A stretch of 64,000 bases of DNA, taken from Smittia aterrima. Taxonomy: Eukaryota > Arthropoda > Insecta > Diptera > Chironomidae. Location: the NCBI GenBank assembly GCA_033063855.1, contig CP093829.1:9000243-9064242 (forward strand), written 5' to 3'. Each line of letters opens with the position of its first letter. Position 1 is the stretch's first letter. The translations under genes and the position numbers were made by a program. Of this stretch, positions 37,901-46,948 are shown in pieces. The notes below the pieces were generated by a model that ran no database searches, was not told the origin of the DNA, and saw only the letters and a list, made by a program, of their open reading frames with translations.

Positions 37901-39407
37901 TAGGTTGCAAAGCGCCATTCATGAGCATCTCAATGTACAATGACAACATTCAACTTGCAAAAACCAAATGCATACTCAAAATAAAATAAAAAGTTTACGC
38001 AATCTGAAGCCTCAACATCGAAAGAAGAATTTTCGACATTTTCTGCTTGTTTCATCCAATCAAATTTGAATCAATGGCAAAACATGAATCCGCGCGATAC
38101 TAACGTAACGAAGCGGATGAGAAAACGCCTTTTTAGCTCGAGTTGGTGGGCGAATAGCATGAAATCTTTTGAGATTAAGACGCACGATTTTACAATTAAA
38201 TGACTTGTCCCTGACAAAGAATTTTTTGTTTTGTTTCGAGTTCAAGAGAGAACTCTCGAGTGAAAAGCTTTTATTTACCTGGCTCAGAAATTGTTGACAT
38301 GCTCTCCGGTAGCAGAATGCCTTTCTGTATCAGCTCCTCACGATTGGCACGTACCGAGATTTTGCGTTCAAGCGCTAAAATTTAACATCAGCGTGAATTA
38401 CAAACATTGAGATCAACGGAAAAATGTAATTTTCTCTGTCGGCAATAACTTGGTTAGGCAATTAACTTTTTGACAACATTACATCTAATCAATTATAATT
38501 ATCGAAGCAAGAGATAGATCCACAATTCGCAGGATATGAGAGCATCCCTGCGAAATGTAGACGCGCAAGCCTAATCCAAGCGCATCTCTAGACATTAATA
38601 ACTCAACGATACACAAGCTAAACAAGAATGTGGGGCGCCATGAGAGACAAGATGTGTGTGAGTTAGATGAGGGAAAAACAATCATTATCGAGTGAAGAAA
38701 TAAACATCGAGCAATGAGTGTTAAAACTTGTTATTGATGGGAGCTGAATGTGCCGCCTACGAGACAAGAGCTGAGGCCGAAGCCTCACACAAATCGGAAA
38801 TTCTAGATACTCACATTTTGATGCGGCTTCAAATTTGTCGCTTTTCTTTTTCCGTCGCCATTTCCAAGGCTTAAAAAGGCGCCCAAGAGCGCTAAATTTG
38901 CTTTTTCGTTCTAATGGTGGGGTTCGCGTGCCTGTTGTTAGGCTGGTCGTCCGAAGAGTCGTTCCATTATGCTTTTTCACTAAAAGATATGAGAAAAGGA
39001 AATTTGAGTGTCAGTTCCGAGTGAAGTTTAAATGTGAAAAGAAACAACAATCAATTAATTAAAAGATAATCGTCGACAGGTGTTGGCAACGAGTTTATCA
39101 ATCGCGTGCGCGACTTGCTTTAACGAACGTCTTCGCTTCGGTTTCTTAAAGCTTTACCTATGACAGAACTAGCCGCGGCCACGTCTTTGGCGGCTTGCGC
39201 AACTGCTGGACCAACTTGAAGAATGTCGGAGAGTGACAATGAGGACGCAATCAATTGTCGCTTCTCTTCAAAGTTTAGATAATCGAGAGAGTTGCTGCGC
39301 TGGGGCGTCACAGTAATTGTAACCGATTTTTGCATAGTCAGCACGCTCTGTTGGTACTCGTGCTGCTTTAAGCTGTCGTCGTTTACATTATTGTTTATCA
39401 GCGACAT
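19956..39407 (-). CDS. Phosphatase and actin regulator (Phactr), four RPEL motifs
   Basis: Binds G-actin through RPEL motifs and protein phosphatase 1 through its C-terminus, linking actin state to dephosphorylation. Eleven exons (39158-39407, 38815-38979, 38279-38374, 37130-37471, 29526-29567, 22566-22769, 22164-22502, 21892-22102, 20374-20747, 20037-20313, 19956-19971) join in phase to 771 codons plus stop. N-terminal half: a basic element (RKSKFSALGRLFKPWKWR), RPEL1 (ERKISVRANREELIQKGIL) and a Gln/His/Asn-rich region. C-terminal half: RPEL2 (KLALRPDRQELINRNIL), RPEL3 (RRLSMRPTAEELVERNIL), RPEL4 (RKLSFRPNVEELKEKKII), then DYDRRADKPWTRLTP and the end RHLTRFHRP. These match the family closely. 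The last exon codes only the final five residues. Introns reach 7.6 kb. Alternative first exons are listed separately. The Drosophila orthologue is probably CG32264. Confidence 0.93.
20037..20747 (-). other. Phactr RPEL2-4 and PP1-binding exons
   Basis: Exon 20374-20747 carries an acidic run (DDDDDSDSNDG) followed by RPEL2 and RPEL3. Exon 20037-20313 carries RPEL4 running directly into the most conserved segment of the family (VTQAQDYDRRADKPWTRLTP), which contacts PP1. The spliced end reads HLTRFHRP and stop. Each RPEL keeps the RP-(x)n-EL core. Confidence 0.92.
20871..21242 (-). CDS. Possible small membrane protein ORF inside a Phactr intron
   Basis: An intronic open frame on the gene strand. 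From its first ATG it would encode about 110 residues with one strongly hydrophobic helix (LLLMVINIFLFVCLVCMVY) followed by a basic SRWRRM. No splice partner, family resemblance or promoter can be pointed to. Frames of this size also arise by chance elsewhere in the window, so it is probably not a gene. Confidence 0.12.
   Translation of the reverse strand: MQFGIRHPFTCKLMSVDYDLFVFRSKLLLMVINIFLFVCLVCMVYTSTLIYVFISRWRRMQFKNYFHPRTPLVIINQPNQNMFDLKQLVLGMLCGGNLSYCMLVHDLCYFRQIIWRDVLKIFL
22164..22769 (-). other. Phactr central low-complexity exons
   Basis: Exons 22566-22769 and 22164-22502. The first contains a Gln/His-rich run and ends LSSKRINFY. The second is rich in His, Gln, Ser and Gly with a proline patch (EIGPIPPPPMF). 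Both start and end in phase 1. Such disordered linkers are usual between RPEL1 and the RPEL2-4 block. Confidence 0.8.
22770..27616 (-). other. Phactr intron, about 4.8 kb
   Basis: No supported exon or gene. The 120-residue plus-strand open frame near 26073-26435 has no recognisable feature. For the short isoform that starts at 27860 this would be its first intron. Confidence 0.5.
27617..27860 (-). CDS. Alternative first coding exon of Phactr (short isoform)
   Basis: An ATG at 27860 opens 81 codons beginning MSKTKQPVGKLKSSPTSNIS and ending GYYKRS, followed by a good donor (gtgagttc). It ends in phase 1, which fits the acceptor of the 22566-22769 exon exactly. No acceptor is evident at its upstream end, so I read it as a first exon with its own internal promoter. 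The resulting protein (554 aa) would keep RPEL2-4 and the PP1-binding end but lack RPEL1 and the basic FKPWKWR element. Alternative first exons are known in vertebrate Phactr genes. Confidence 0.55.
29526..29567 (-). other. Phactr 42-base microexon
   Basis: An acceptor (attccag), 42 bases, then a donor (gtaagaat). It begins and ends in phase 1 and encodes 14 residues, TLQDMIVDKFHIS plus the junction residue. It can be included or skipped without changing frame. The open frame and good flanking sites support it; the short length makes chance possible. Confidence 0.6.
29568..37129 (-). other. Phactr intron, about 7.6 kb
   Basis: The longest intron in the window. Apart from a short CA dinucleotide run near 33.8 kb I see no repeat, RNA gene or ORF with support. 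Confidence 0.5.
33803..33820. repeat. Short CA microsatellite
   Basis: A run of about seven CA units within the large Phactr intron. A likely length-polymorphic site, nothing more. Confidence 0.6.
37130..37471 (-). other. Phactr Gln-rich exon
   Basis: Encodes 114 residues rich in Ser, Asn, His and Gln, including eight consecutive glutamines near 37.2 kb. It starts and ends in phase 1. The acceptor (acaaaaaag) lacks a good pyrimidine tract, so inclusion may be weak or regulated; the phase fit to RPEL1 upstream supports it. Confidence 0.65.
38279..38979 (-). other. Phactr N-terminal basic element and RPEL1 exons
   Basis: Exon 38815-38979 encodes TPPLERKSKFSALGRLFKPW and the following WRRKKKSDKF, near-invariant in the family and probably a nuclear-localisation and membrane-contact element. 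Exon 38279-38374 encodes RPEL1. In vertebrates, actin binding to RPEL1 competes with importin for this basic region. Confidence 0.9.
39158..39407 (-). CDS. First coding exon of the long Phactr isoform
   Basis: An ATG at 39407 opens MSLINNNVNDDSLKQHEYQQ and 83 codons, containing a motif-like stretch (NFEEKRQLIASSLSLSDILQ) and an Ala-rich end. The donor (gtaaagct) is in phase 1 and joins the 38815-38979 exon. I have used this exon for the 771-residue model. A competing first exon further upstream is described under 41487-41528 and 42506-42581. Confidence 0.65.
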
Positions 39408-41486
39408 GTCGAATGTCGAGTGAGCGAGACGCTCACTTTACGCCCGAATTTCGATCGCTTCAGTAACTTTTTACAACTTTCTGTTCTTTACAAACAAATT
39501 ATTTTCACTAACATCGATTCATGTTCAATGATCTCATCAATTGCTCACATGTCACTTCGCAAATTGATATTTTCACAAAAAAAAATTCTTTTTTTATACA
39601 AAAAATTGTTTTGGCACCAGTTAAACTGTAATCAGATTGATAAGAAACATTTGGATCTCGAATCTTTTCACTCCTCAACTGCACAAAGCCTTGAAAATCT
39701 TCTTAAAACGGAAATCAGATTGTTCGTGTTTTTTATTCGTCTTTGAGATTTCACTCTCAGTCTTATCGTGTCACTGTCGATCTTCTTGTGCACGAAGCAA
39801 GCATGAAAATGGCATCGAGACGCTGTGACCCAGTAAATTCTATTGAGCTTGTGTGCAGACTTTTTCGAGTCTTCGCTCGCGACTCGCGTTCGAATCGCGA
39901 AGATAAAAACGAGAAAATCATTTTGCAGAAAAGCAAATGTTTCGTCTCTCGCTCGCTCGCACATGAAATTCATTATTTTATGGAATCAAACAGCACATGT
40001 AGTGTGGGCCTGCATGAATCAGACAGCAAAAGTATTTGCATTGTTTCAAACGGTGTGCAATGAAAAAAGTTTAATAATTGCAGTTGTTGTTCATGCTAGA
40101 GCTGTTGAGCAACAATGTAGTGAAGCTTGAGGATCGTCAACGAATCCTGTGACTTCAACTTCAAGAGATATTCAACCTCAATCAATAACATTTCAATAAT
40201 TTATCGAAACGCTCTCTATTGTTCTCGATATGAGCAGATCTCACATTCCAGTTGATATAATTACATGAGAAATTCCATTAGAAGAAATGATTTGCGTTGT
40301 ATTGGATACGAGCGAGAAAAACTCTAATTCGATATACATTCGCAGTTCAAAGTCGATCAAGCTTATCTCAAGTAGCGCGAAGCACCTAACAAATCATTTA
40401 CACTTGTCGTGATCGGTCTTCTTGCTTTTGTTTTGTTTTGGAGATTCTCGTAACTAAAGGAATTTTTGAATCTTCCAATCATCTCTCAGGTAGACGATTC
40501 TCTCTCAAATATTTTTCTACATGCGAACAAATATTTTCGTGTGATGTTTTTCTTTATTTTTCTGTTCATAATGTAAAATCTCCTTCTCTCTCTCACACGC
40601 CCCTTAACAGAAAATATTTGAAAGAAGAAAAAAAAAGAGTCAAGAGCTGCGAATGTGGCTGAGATGGCTTCAGCACACTGTCTCGATAAAATTAACATAA
40701 TTACGTTGAGAGCAACATAGCAGTGGTTGCACAACTTATCAATCCTTGACAGATCAATGTCCAGACAGAGTACAAGTGCCGAAGCTCATTTTTGGATAAA
40801 CCAACAACAACTACAAAGAAATCTTAAATGGAATTTAATTTATTTGCTTGAGGCTGTATCAGCATCTGAATATCTGCCCGCCGATAAGATATTCGAATCT
40901 AATTCAACATTTTTCACACTTCGTTATCTCAATTTGTAAACCACTAAAGCGGTCGACGAGAGTGACTAATTTTTGAGACAACAACTGCATCAGAATTTCG
41001 CAGCATCTTTCATCTGTAGCGAACGTTTTCACTGCACTAACAACGATATCGATTGCACCCACAAGACAGATTCATTTGCATAGGCTTAAGGCAGTTGGAA
41101 AGTTGAGAAAAGTTATCTTGAGCATCCAGTGGAATTGAAAAATTTTCATCCCAACACAATTTTTTTTTCGTTTCAATACTTTTTTGACACCAAAAACTTT
41201 CTGCTTCGTTTAGAAGACTTTTCTATAATATTCTAAAACACTAGACACACTAATGACATTGCTGGTAATCACTACTTTTAGCTTGTTTAGAAAAAACTAT
41301 TTAATTGGATAAGAACTACGAGATTTCATGAAATATCTTCGCGACGATTTGTTACTATGTTTGTAGACTTGCCCTTCGGATAATTCTTCGTAGAGATTTG
41401 ATTTGAAAAAATTCCGTTAAAAGATAAACTCTCCAAATTGCGAAACCGTTAAAAAAATTGTTGTTTTGGGTGAAAACTAAATTTAC

Positions 41487-41528
41487 CTGATTCTTCTGAT
41501 TCATCATCGAAATCTTCAAAAGCTGGAC
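41487..41528 (-). other. 42-base acidic exon, possible alternative Phactr N-terminus
   Basis: Acceptor (gattttag), then 42 bases encoding PAFEDFDDESEESG, then donor (gtaaattt), both ends in phase 1. It lies just below the stop codon of the FBXO7-like ORF, so it is not part of that ORF. It fits in phase between the exon at 42506-42581 and the Phactr exon 38815-38979. The product would have an acidic leader before TPPLERKSKF, a layout also seen at the N-terminus of vertebrate Phactr proteins. No transcript evidence is available. Confidence 0.45.
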
Positions 41529-41551
41529 CTAAAATCAAAACATAAGCATTG

Positions 41552-42581
41552 TTAATCTTTCTTAGATTTATTGCGGCATAAATAAGGATAAGCAACTGCT
41601 CGTAAGCTTTTACAGATGGAAGCGATTTTGACGATCTCTTTCTTTGGAAGGTATCTAATGATGTGCAAGAGACTGTCGTCACATAATGATTGCAAAGACG
41701 GATAAGGCATTGTAAGTGATAATTCGAGAAAGATTTCATTTCGTAAAGGAAGAAAGATTTCATTCTTCACTTTCATCGACAACTCGCGAAGATGACGAAA
41801 GTTTTGAGGAATATTCGCTGCTTTGAGCTTTCGATGAATCACAAACCGTGACGATGGTAAAGCTAATGTGCGAGTTGATATCATAACAGCGTTTTCAATT
41901 AAGTGAGCCGAAACCATAAAGAGATCGCCACATCGAAATGTTTGTACAAAAATTCGTTTCTCAGGTCTTAAGCTTAATTTAAATTTAAATGTCATGTCAT
42001 CGTCCAAGTCTTGTTCGGGCATCTTTGCAAAATCTTCAAGCATCCTCTGATCGAACGAGTAGCTCCAGTTAAGTTGATAGTTCTCGAAGTCGTTTTCACA
42101 GCACCATTCACCAACAAAGCCAGTCTCAATCCCGCAACTTACGAGCAAAACGTTCATGATCTCAGTCTGCGTGGGAGTTTTTCCCACTTGATTCAACATT
42201 CGTTTCAGATGATTTGGAATTTCTTGAAGGGTCGATTGGTCGATAGTAATAATTTTGTTATCTAAAACAGCCACCAAAGAGAAATATGATGAAGAATATT
42301 CGAAAGACATAAAATAAAGCAACAAAATAATTTTGTCAACATAAAAATTTGATGATAAGCTTTTTTGTTATCTAATGTCAATCGACTAAAACTCATCCAT
42401 CAACTTGCCGTGATATAGTTGCGAAAATATACAAGTGCGAGTGTGAGTAAAGCAAAAGCGAAGCAGTGTTTATGATGACTAAGAATAATTTTCCACTTCA
42501 CTTACTTTCGAAATCCTCGGTCTCCATTGAATTATTTTGAGTTAGACCAGACAAAGCCTCTGAATTTGATTTTGTATTCAT
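41552..42581 (-). CDS. ntc: FBXO7/nutcracker-like F-box protein with FP domain
   Basis: Two exons (42506-42581 and 41552-42261) join in phase to 261 residues. Residues from about 35 to 180 resemble the FP domain shared by FBXO7 and the proteasome regulator PI31. It is followed by a C-terminal F-box (DDSLLHIIRYLPKKEIVKIA and on) expected to bind Skp1. Drosophila nutcracker is the FBXO7-type protein needed for caspase activation in sperm. This protein has no N-terminal ubiquitin-like domain and stops shortly after the F-box, shorter than vertebrate FBXO7. Alternatively translation starts within the second exon at an ATG at 42310, giving an intronless ORF, because the frame stays open through the acceptor. 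The gene faces away from the p24 gene across about 160 bases. Confidence 0.7.
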
Positions 42582-42738
42582 TATTAATTAGGACTCATTA
42601 GGACTCTTATTTGCTATTTAATTTAATGAAACTCATATTTCCTCGAACTGTTTTCTTCTTGATCGACGTAGTGGCTACGTCGTCGTAGGGACAGAAGCTA
42701 CTACTGCAAGCAAACTAAACGATTTGTTCGGTGGAAAA
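42582..42738. promoter_or_regulatory. Shared divergent promoter region
   Basis: 157 bases separate the ATG of the minus-strand exon at 42581 from the ATG of the plus-strand p24 gene at 42739. Both 5' UTRs and core promoters must fit here or overlap. It contains a two-copy direct repeat of ATTAGGACTC at its left and an 8-base inverted repeat (42664-42682). I see no clear TATA box. Confidence 0.5.
42664..42682. repeat. Perfect inverted repeat CGACGTAG-TGG-CTACGTCG
   Basis: Two 8-base arms with a 3-base spacer, midway between the two divergent start codons. Each arm contains ACGT, the core of bZIP-type sites, so a dimeric factor site is plausible. Its function is inferred from position only. 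Confidence 0.5.
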
Positions 42739-43788
42739 ATGAGAAATTTTAAGTTTCTAAGTTTATTATTTTATTTAATTCATTCAATATCCTGCGACGA
42801 TGGAATTCCTGAGCAGAGGGGACTTAACTGGTACGAGAGTCTGCCGGCAGTAGCGATGGACTACAAGGTCTATATCGAAGCCAGTAAGTTATCTCAAGAG
42901 AAACATGAAACGAAGATTCGCAATCATGTTTTGCAAATATTTTGTTGTTATTCTCAATATTTGCTTTGTCTTTCAGATAAAGAAGATTGCTACTATCAGT
43001 ATGTCGCTCCTGGAGCGACTTTTTATGTGTCAATGCAAGTGAGTGAAGTTATTTTGTGAAGACATCTGTTGCTTTGTTTTGTTTACGTGGACCTTTTTCT
43101 TCAAAGCCTTTCGCCGAAAATGAACTGATTTTAAATGAATCTGGATAATTTTCTCAATTCTAATAATTTCTTTTTATTTTTAGGTCATCAGAGGTGGAGA
43201 TGGAATGGCAGGTTTAGCTGTAAAACATCCGAGCGGGGTGAGTTTGTTTTTAATTCGAGAAAAGAAAAATATTTGATCAATCTAATTCCCCAGCAAATGG
43301 TTCATCCTTACGCATGGCAAGCTAACTCTGATTACACAGATGGAGCATCTACAGGAGGATACTACTCGATTTGCATTGACAATCAGTTCTCGAGGTTCGC
43401 CGGCAAGCTCGTAAATCTTTATATCACGGTTGTCAAATACGACGATTGGGAGAAGTTTACGAAAGAAATTGAAGACCTCAACGTAAACATGAATAACTTC
43501 ACTCAAGTCATTCAGACACTCGAATTGAATTTAAATGCAATGTAAGAAAAGTCGTCTTGCTCTTTATGCAAATTCAATTTAAACTTTCATTTTAGGTTCC
43601 AATACCAAGCACATTCCCGTGCCAGAGAGTCGAGAGACTTTGCTTTGATCAAAGACAACGAAAGTTACGTAGGAACGTGGTCGATGGTGCAGATCTTCGT
43701 TGTCGTTGTCACAACATGCGTTCAAGTGTATTTTGTCCGAAAGCTTTTTGATATCAAGTCGGGAGGCTACTCAAGGAATCGGATATAA
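42739..43788 (+). CDS. loj: p24/TMED cargo receptor, logjam-like
   Basis: Type I membrane protein of the early secretory pathway that helps load cargo into ER-Golgi vesicles. Five exons (42739-42883, 42977-43038, 43184-43237, 43294-43541, 43596-43788) join in phase to 233 residues, a usual p24 length. A signal peptide (FKFLSLLFYLIHSISC) is followed by a GOLD domain with its cysteine pair (EDCYYQY and YYSICID), a membrane-proximal heptad region (TKEIEDLNVNMNNFTQ), one membrane helix (MVQIFVVVVTTCVQVYFV) and a short tail RKLFDIKSGGYSRNRI. The tail lacks a C-terminal KK. The overall sequence matches the logjam/TMED6-like branch as I know it; which p24 subfamily is less sure than the family. I chose the ATG at 42739 because a leader follows directly. 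Confidence 0.9.
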
Positions 43789-44615
43789 GCGAACAAAGGC
43801 TCAATGTGCAATTTAAAGGAGCGTGACGATCAAAATATTTTTGTGAAGATAAACGTTATTTAAACTCTAAGGAGAGTCTAATTAAATTTTTTACTTAAAT
43901 CGACTTCAATTAAATTTTTATTTCCTTAATCAACACATTATTACATGAATCAGCTCTTCGTCGAGAGCTCAAAGCAAAGAGCGCATTAAATTTCTTCTTC
44001 TGCTTTTACAGTTCTGTTGCAATTCTTTTTTTTTTGTCTCATCCAACAAATATATATTTCAGGTGTGCCATCAACGACAAAACAAATCTCTTCGTCGTAA
44101 TTTGGCCGTGAACTGGAAGCTAAATGAATTCTTACAATGCCCTGAACACAAATCGATATTTGTGAAAAGTGCAATCAGCCGTGAACGTTTCTCTTTGACA
44201 ATTAGTCGATTTGCTTTCATGGCGGGCAATCAGAAGATTGGGTCGTCTCTCATTCAACTTATTGATCTCTCTTAAGCAACTTTATGTGTTGCCACTTCTA
44301 TTTGTTCCCGGATTTCCTCTCATTATCGCTTCCACTTAATTAAACTAAATAAACGTTTTTCTTTGCTTGATTAAAATTGCTTATTGTGAATTATTGAGTC
44401 AAAGGATATATCAATGATGGGGAAATGGCTGAGAATCAACGCGAATCGTGTCAACTGAAAAGGACAGCTCTTCTCTGGCACTAAACAGAAAATCGTTTTT
44501 AGAATGATTATTACGTCGTCTTTTGTGTTATAGAAAAATAAATATTTTAACGCCTTCGCGGCTCGAAAATGAATGAGATTGATGAGAATGGACGATTAGC
44601 ATTGATTTGGGAGAA
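43789..44615. other. 3' regions of two convergent genes
   Basis: About 830 bases between the stop codons of the p24 gene and inhibitor-2. Holds both 3' UTRs. I see no canonical AATAAA at a typical distance on either strand; an ATTAAA lies about 90 bases beyond the p24 stop. Confidence 0.4.
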
Positions 44616-45255
44616 TTAAGTGTCTGACGTTGAAGGTTTTGGTTCCTCAATGGCTTCGGGAGAATCAAGTCCTTCGTCATTTGACTCATCTGCCATCTCA
44701 CCGCCATCGTCTTCAGCTGTTTCATCTTCAATCTCCTCATCAATAAGTTTGCGGGCGAGTTTGATGGCGCTGGCTTCATTGTAATGAAGCTTCCGACGCT
44801 TTTCGAATTCCAGACGCTTCGACTTCTCCTCTTCTGTTTCTTGAAGATCTTCATCCTCAGATGACTCTTCACAATGAATTGAAGCTCTGCGCTGAGTTTC
44901 CTTTGCCACCTCAAGCTTCTCAGCTAATAAACTCGCGTCAAGCTCATCAACTTCCGCAAGAGCTGGATCAATGTAGTTGAAAGGTGTCTTCGGTTCGTCA
45001 ACTTTCATGTGACCATAAGTTTTGTCCGGAGGATGATATGTCTGTAGAACATTTAATTCGTCAAACTTTGCACTCTTTCTGTTGTTGCTGCTGCTAAAAT
45101 GACATCAGAATGAAATCACTCACTGATCTTCGAAGTTTGTTTGTTGTGACTCACCCAGCGCTAAATTGCTTGTCAAAGCTCGAGCTCTTCAGAATTCCTT
45201 TGCATGGTTTCTTGGCGTCTGGTGACTCCGAATGGCCAGGTTGAGATGACGACAT
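44616..45255 (-). CDS. I-2: Protein phosphatase inhibitor-2 (PPP1R2 family)
   Basis: Heat-stable disordered inhibitor that binds the PP1 catalytic subunit. Two exons (45155-45255 and 44616-45093) join in phase to 192 residues. All three conserved PP1-contact segments are present: KGILK near the start (KKPCKGILKSSSFDKQF), a central segment with the Thr-Pro motif (HMKVDEPKTPFNYID; this threonine is the GSK3 site in mammals) and the helix FEKRRKLHYNEASAIKLARK. Between them is an acidic, Ser-rich stretch (EESSEDEDLQETEEE) typical of casein kinase 2 sites. The tail is acidic. The 61-base intron is typical for a small dipteran gene. Identity is secure. Confidence 0.94.
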
Positions 45256-45991
45256 TTCGTTGAGTGTACGTTCTTGGCTATTTTTGGCTAAACTTGAATT
45301 TTAAATGAACTTTTTATTGAAAATCGATTGCTGCGCTCGAAACTTAAGGCAAAGAGAATATTTCAAATTCCCTTAATTCTTCTATCGTTTCTGCTAACAC
45401 AATGTAATCTAAAACGAAAAGTAAACGCATCCGGTCAGAATCATCACACTCTAGAGTTTATTTATAGCTTCATTTCCTGAATTTTACTCAATAAACATTC
45501 GCGAATTAAGCAAATTAAATTGATATTTCGCGAGTGAAAAGTTTGCAAACTTACAAATTCTTTCAATTGCTAGATTGGGTTTCCAGAAAGGCTCATGTTA
45601 CAATAGCTCAATATTAATTTCACTGCGCGTTTGTAAATCGCTTTAATTTGATAAGAACAAAACTTATTTCAAATTTTTTTTTTTCGGCTCCAGAGGGTAA
45701 ATCATTGATCAAAGGTTGAATTCGTTTGGGAGAGAATACGCAATGATGAAAATTAGATTTTTAAAAGAAATTAACTTGAGTAACAAGAGGATTTAATTGA
45801 GTTTTCAGATAATGCGACTATGAGCGAGGAATTGAGTTTTTAACAAGATTAATGAACTCGTCGTTGCATGTCCCTCTAAAATGGAATGAACACGAAATGA
45901 TCACGAAATCGTTGAAGAATCTTCTAATATTTCTAATTCCTGAAAGAACTAAGCATCACGACTAAGTCAACTTCACTTCCAAACGTACATT
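45256..45991. other. Spacer between inhibitor-2 and RpS24
   Basis: Should contain the inhibitor-2 promoter and the end of the RpS24 transcript. Nothing else recognised. Confidence 0.5.
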
Positions 45992-45997
45992 TTTATT
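45992..45997 (-). terminator. Polyadenylation signal of RpS24
   Basis: AATAAA on the minus strand, about 70 bases beyond the RpS24 stop codon. Confidence 0.5.
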
Positions 45998-46064
45998 AAT
46001 TCGATCTCATGAAATGTACACAGTGTGAAAACAATGGAATCAGAATCTTCATGATCCAGAAGAT

Positions 46065-46457
46065 TTATTTCTTGGCGGCTTGGCCAACCTTTGCCTTCTT
46101 CGTACCGCGAACCTTCTTCATTCTGTTTCTGCGTTCCTTGCGCTGTTTGCGAGTGATTTTCTTGATTTCAAGAAGTCCGTGGCGAGCGAGACGGTGTTTT
46201 GGTTCATACTTCTTAGCGTAGTCCAAGGTATCGTAGACGAGGGCGAATCCAGTCGACTTTCCACCTCCGAAGTTGGTTCTGAAGCCAAAGACGAAGACGA
46301 CATCAGGTGTAACTTTGTACATTGCTGCTAATTTGTCGCGAACATCCTTCTTCGAGACCGATGCAAGGCCTGGATGCAAAACATCGCAAACCATTTGCTT
46401 GCGGCAGAGAAGTCGGTTCGTCATGAACTTGCGGGTACGAATTGTTGCAGTCGTCAT
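46065..46457 (-). CDS. RpS24: 40S ribosomal protein S24 (eS24)
   Basis: Structural protein of the small ribosomal subunit. 130 residues in one coding exon, the normal length, starting MTTATIRTRKFMTNRLLCRK, with the family core DVVFVFGFRTNFGGGKSTGF and a very basic C-terminal extension rich in Lys and Arg. The splice acceptor (cttttag) abuts the ATG exactly, so the 5' UTR is on a separate exon upstream (see 46692-46735). Identity is certain by sequence. Confidence 0.97.
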   Translation of the reverse strand: MTTATIRTRKFMTNRLLCRKQMVCDVLHPGLASVSKKDVRDKLAAMYKVTPDVVFVFGFRTNFGGGKSTGFALVYDTLDYAKKYEPKHRLARHGLLEIKKITRKQRKERRNRMKKVRGTKKAKVGQAAKK

Positions 46458-46691
46458 CTAAAAGAGATCACAAAGATGAATTAATAAGATTTGTACAATG
46501 CTTTGCGGTCAAACAAAAATATCTCCTAACCAACACGTGAAATCAAAAAATATTTCCGCGAAAAACTTTCTCATTTGCGTGTTTCAGAGATTTCCTTTTG
46601 CTTGTTCATGTCCGCGACATTGTTATGCACAAGTTGTGATTGCATTCGAGTGGTTTCTCTCATTATTTACTGAATTAAATATAAAATTTAC

Positions 46692-46735
46692 CTTGAACGA
46701 GCACTTCTATATAAGTCTCCGAGAGAAAAAGAATT
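46692..46735 (-). promoter_or_regulatory. RpS24: RpS24 non-coding first exon with 5' TOP tract
   Basis: A donor (AAG/gtaaattt) ends an upstream segment that begins with a pyrimidine tract (TTCTTTTTCTCTC on the gene strand). Such a tract at the transcription start is the hallmark of ribosomal-protein mRNAs controlled by TOR. The intron would span 46458-46691, ending right before the ATG. The start point is approximate. Confidence 0.5.
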
Positions 46736-46863
46736 TCCAAACTCTCCGAGGGCTCTCAACTAAGAAAGTTTGAAGGGACGAAACTACAAATTTGAAAATT
46801 ATTTGTTCGTTAATACTTTGGAGAGATTTTTCTGGAAAAGGATTTTTCTATCAAGGAATTGAA

Positions 46864-46948
46864 ATAATTTATTTAAAATATTTTTGAATTTATTTCGTCT
46901 AAATAAAACAGATAAAAATAGATAAGCTTATATTCTGATATTTTAATT
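46864..46948 (+). repeat. Direct repeat copy A at the edge of the accessory island
   Basis: AT-rich sequence sharing most of its bases, in order, with 51036-51111, including an identical 18-base core (TCTAAATAAAACAGATAA). Copy A carries a roughly 10-base insertion. The pair brackets the F-box and LRR-BTB sequences. Confidence 0.65.

Noticed and set aside
39668..39973. Overlapping 95-106 residue frames on both strands upstream of the Phactr first exon
   Set aside because: Mutually overlapping frames in 5' flanking or intronic sequence, with no recognisable protein.
42724..42738. TTG-initiated extension of the p24 protein
   Set aside because: The ATG at 42739 directly precedes a good signal peptide; a TTG start in an animal mRNA is unlikely.
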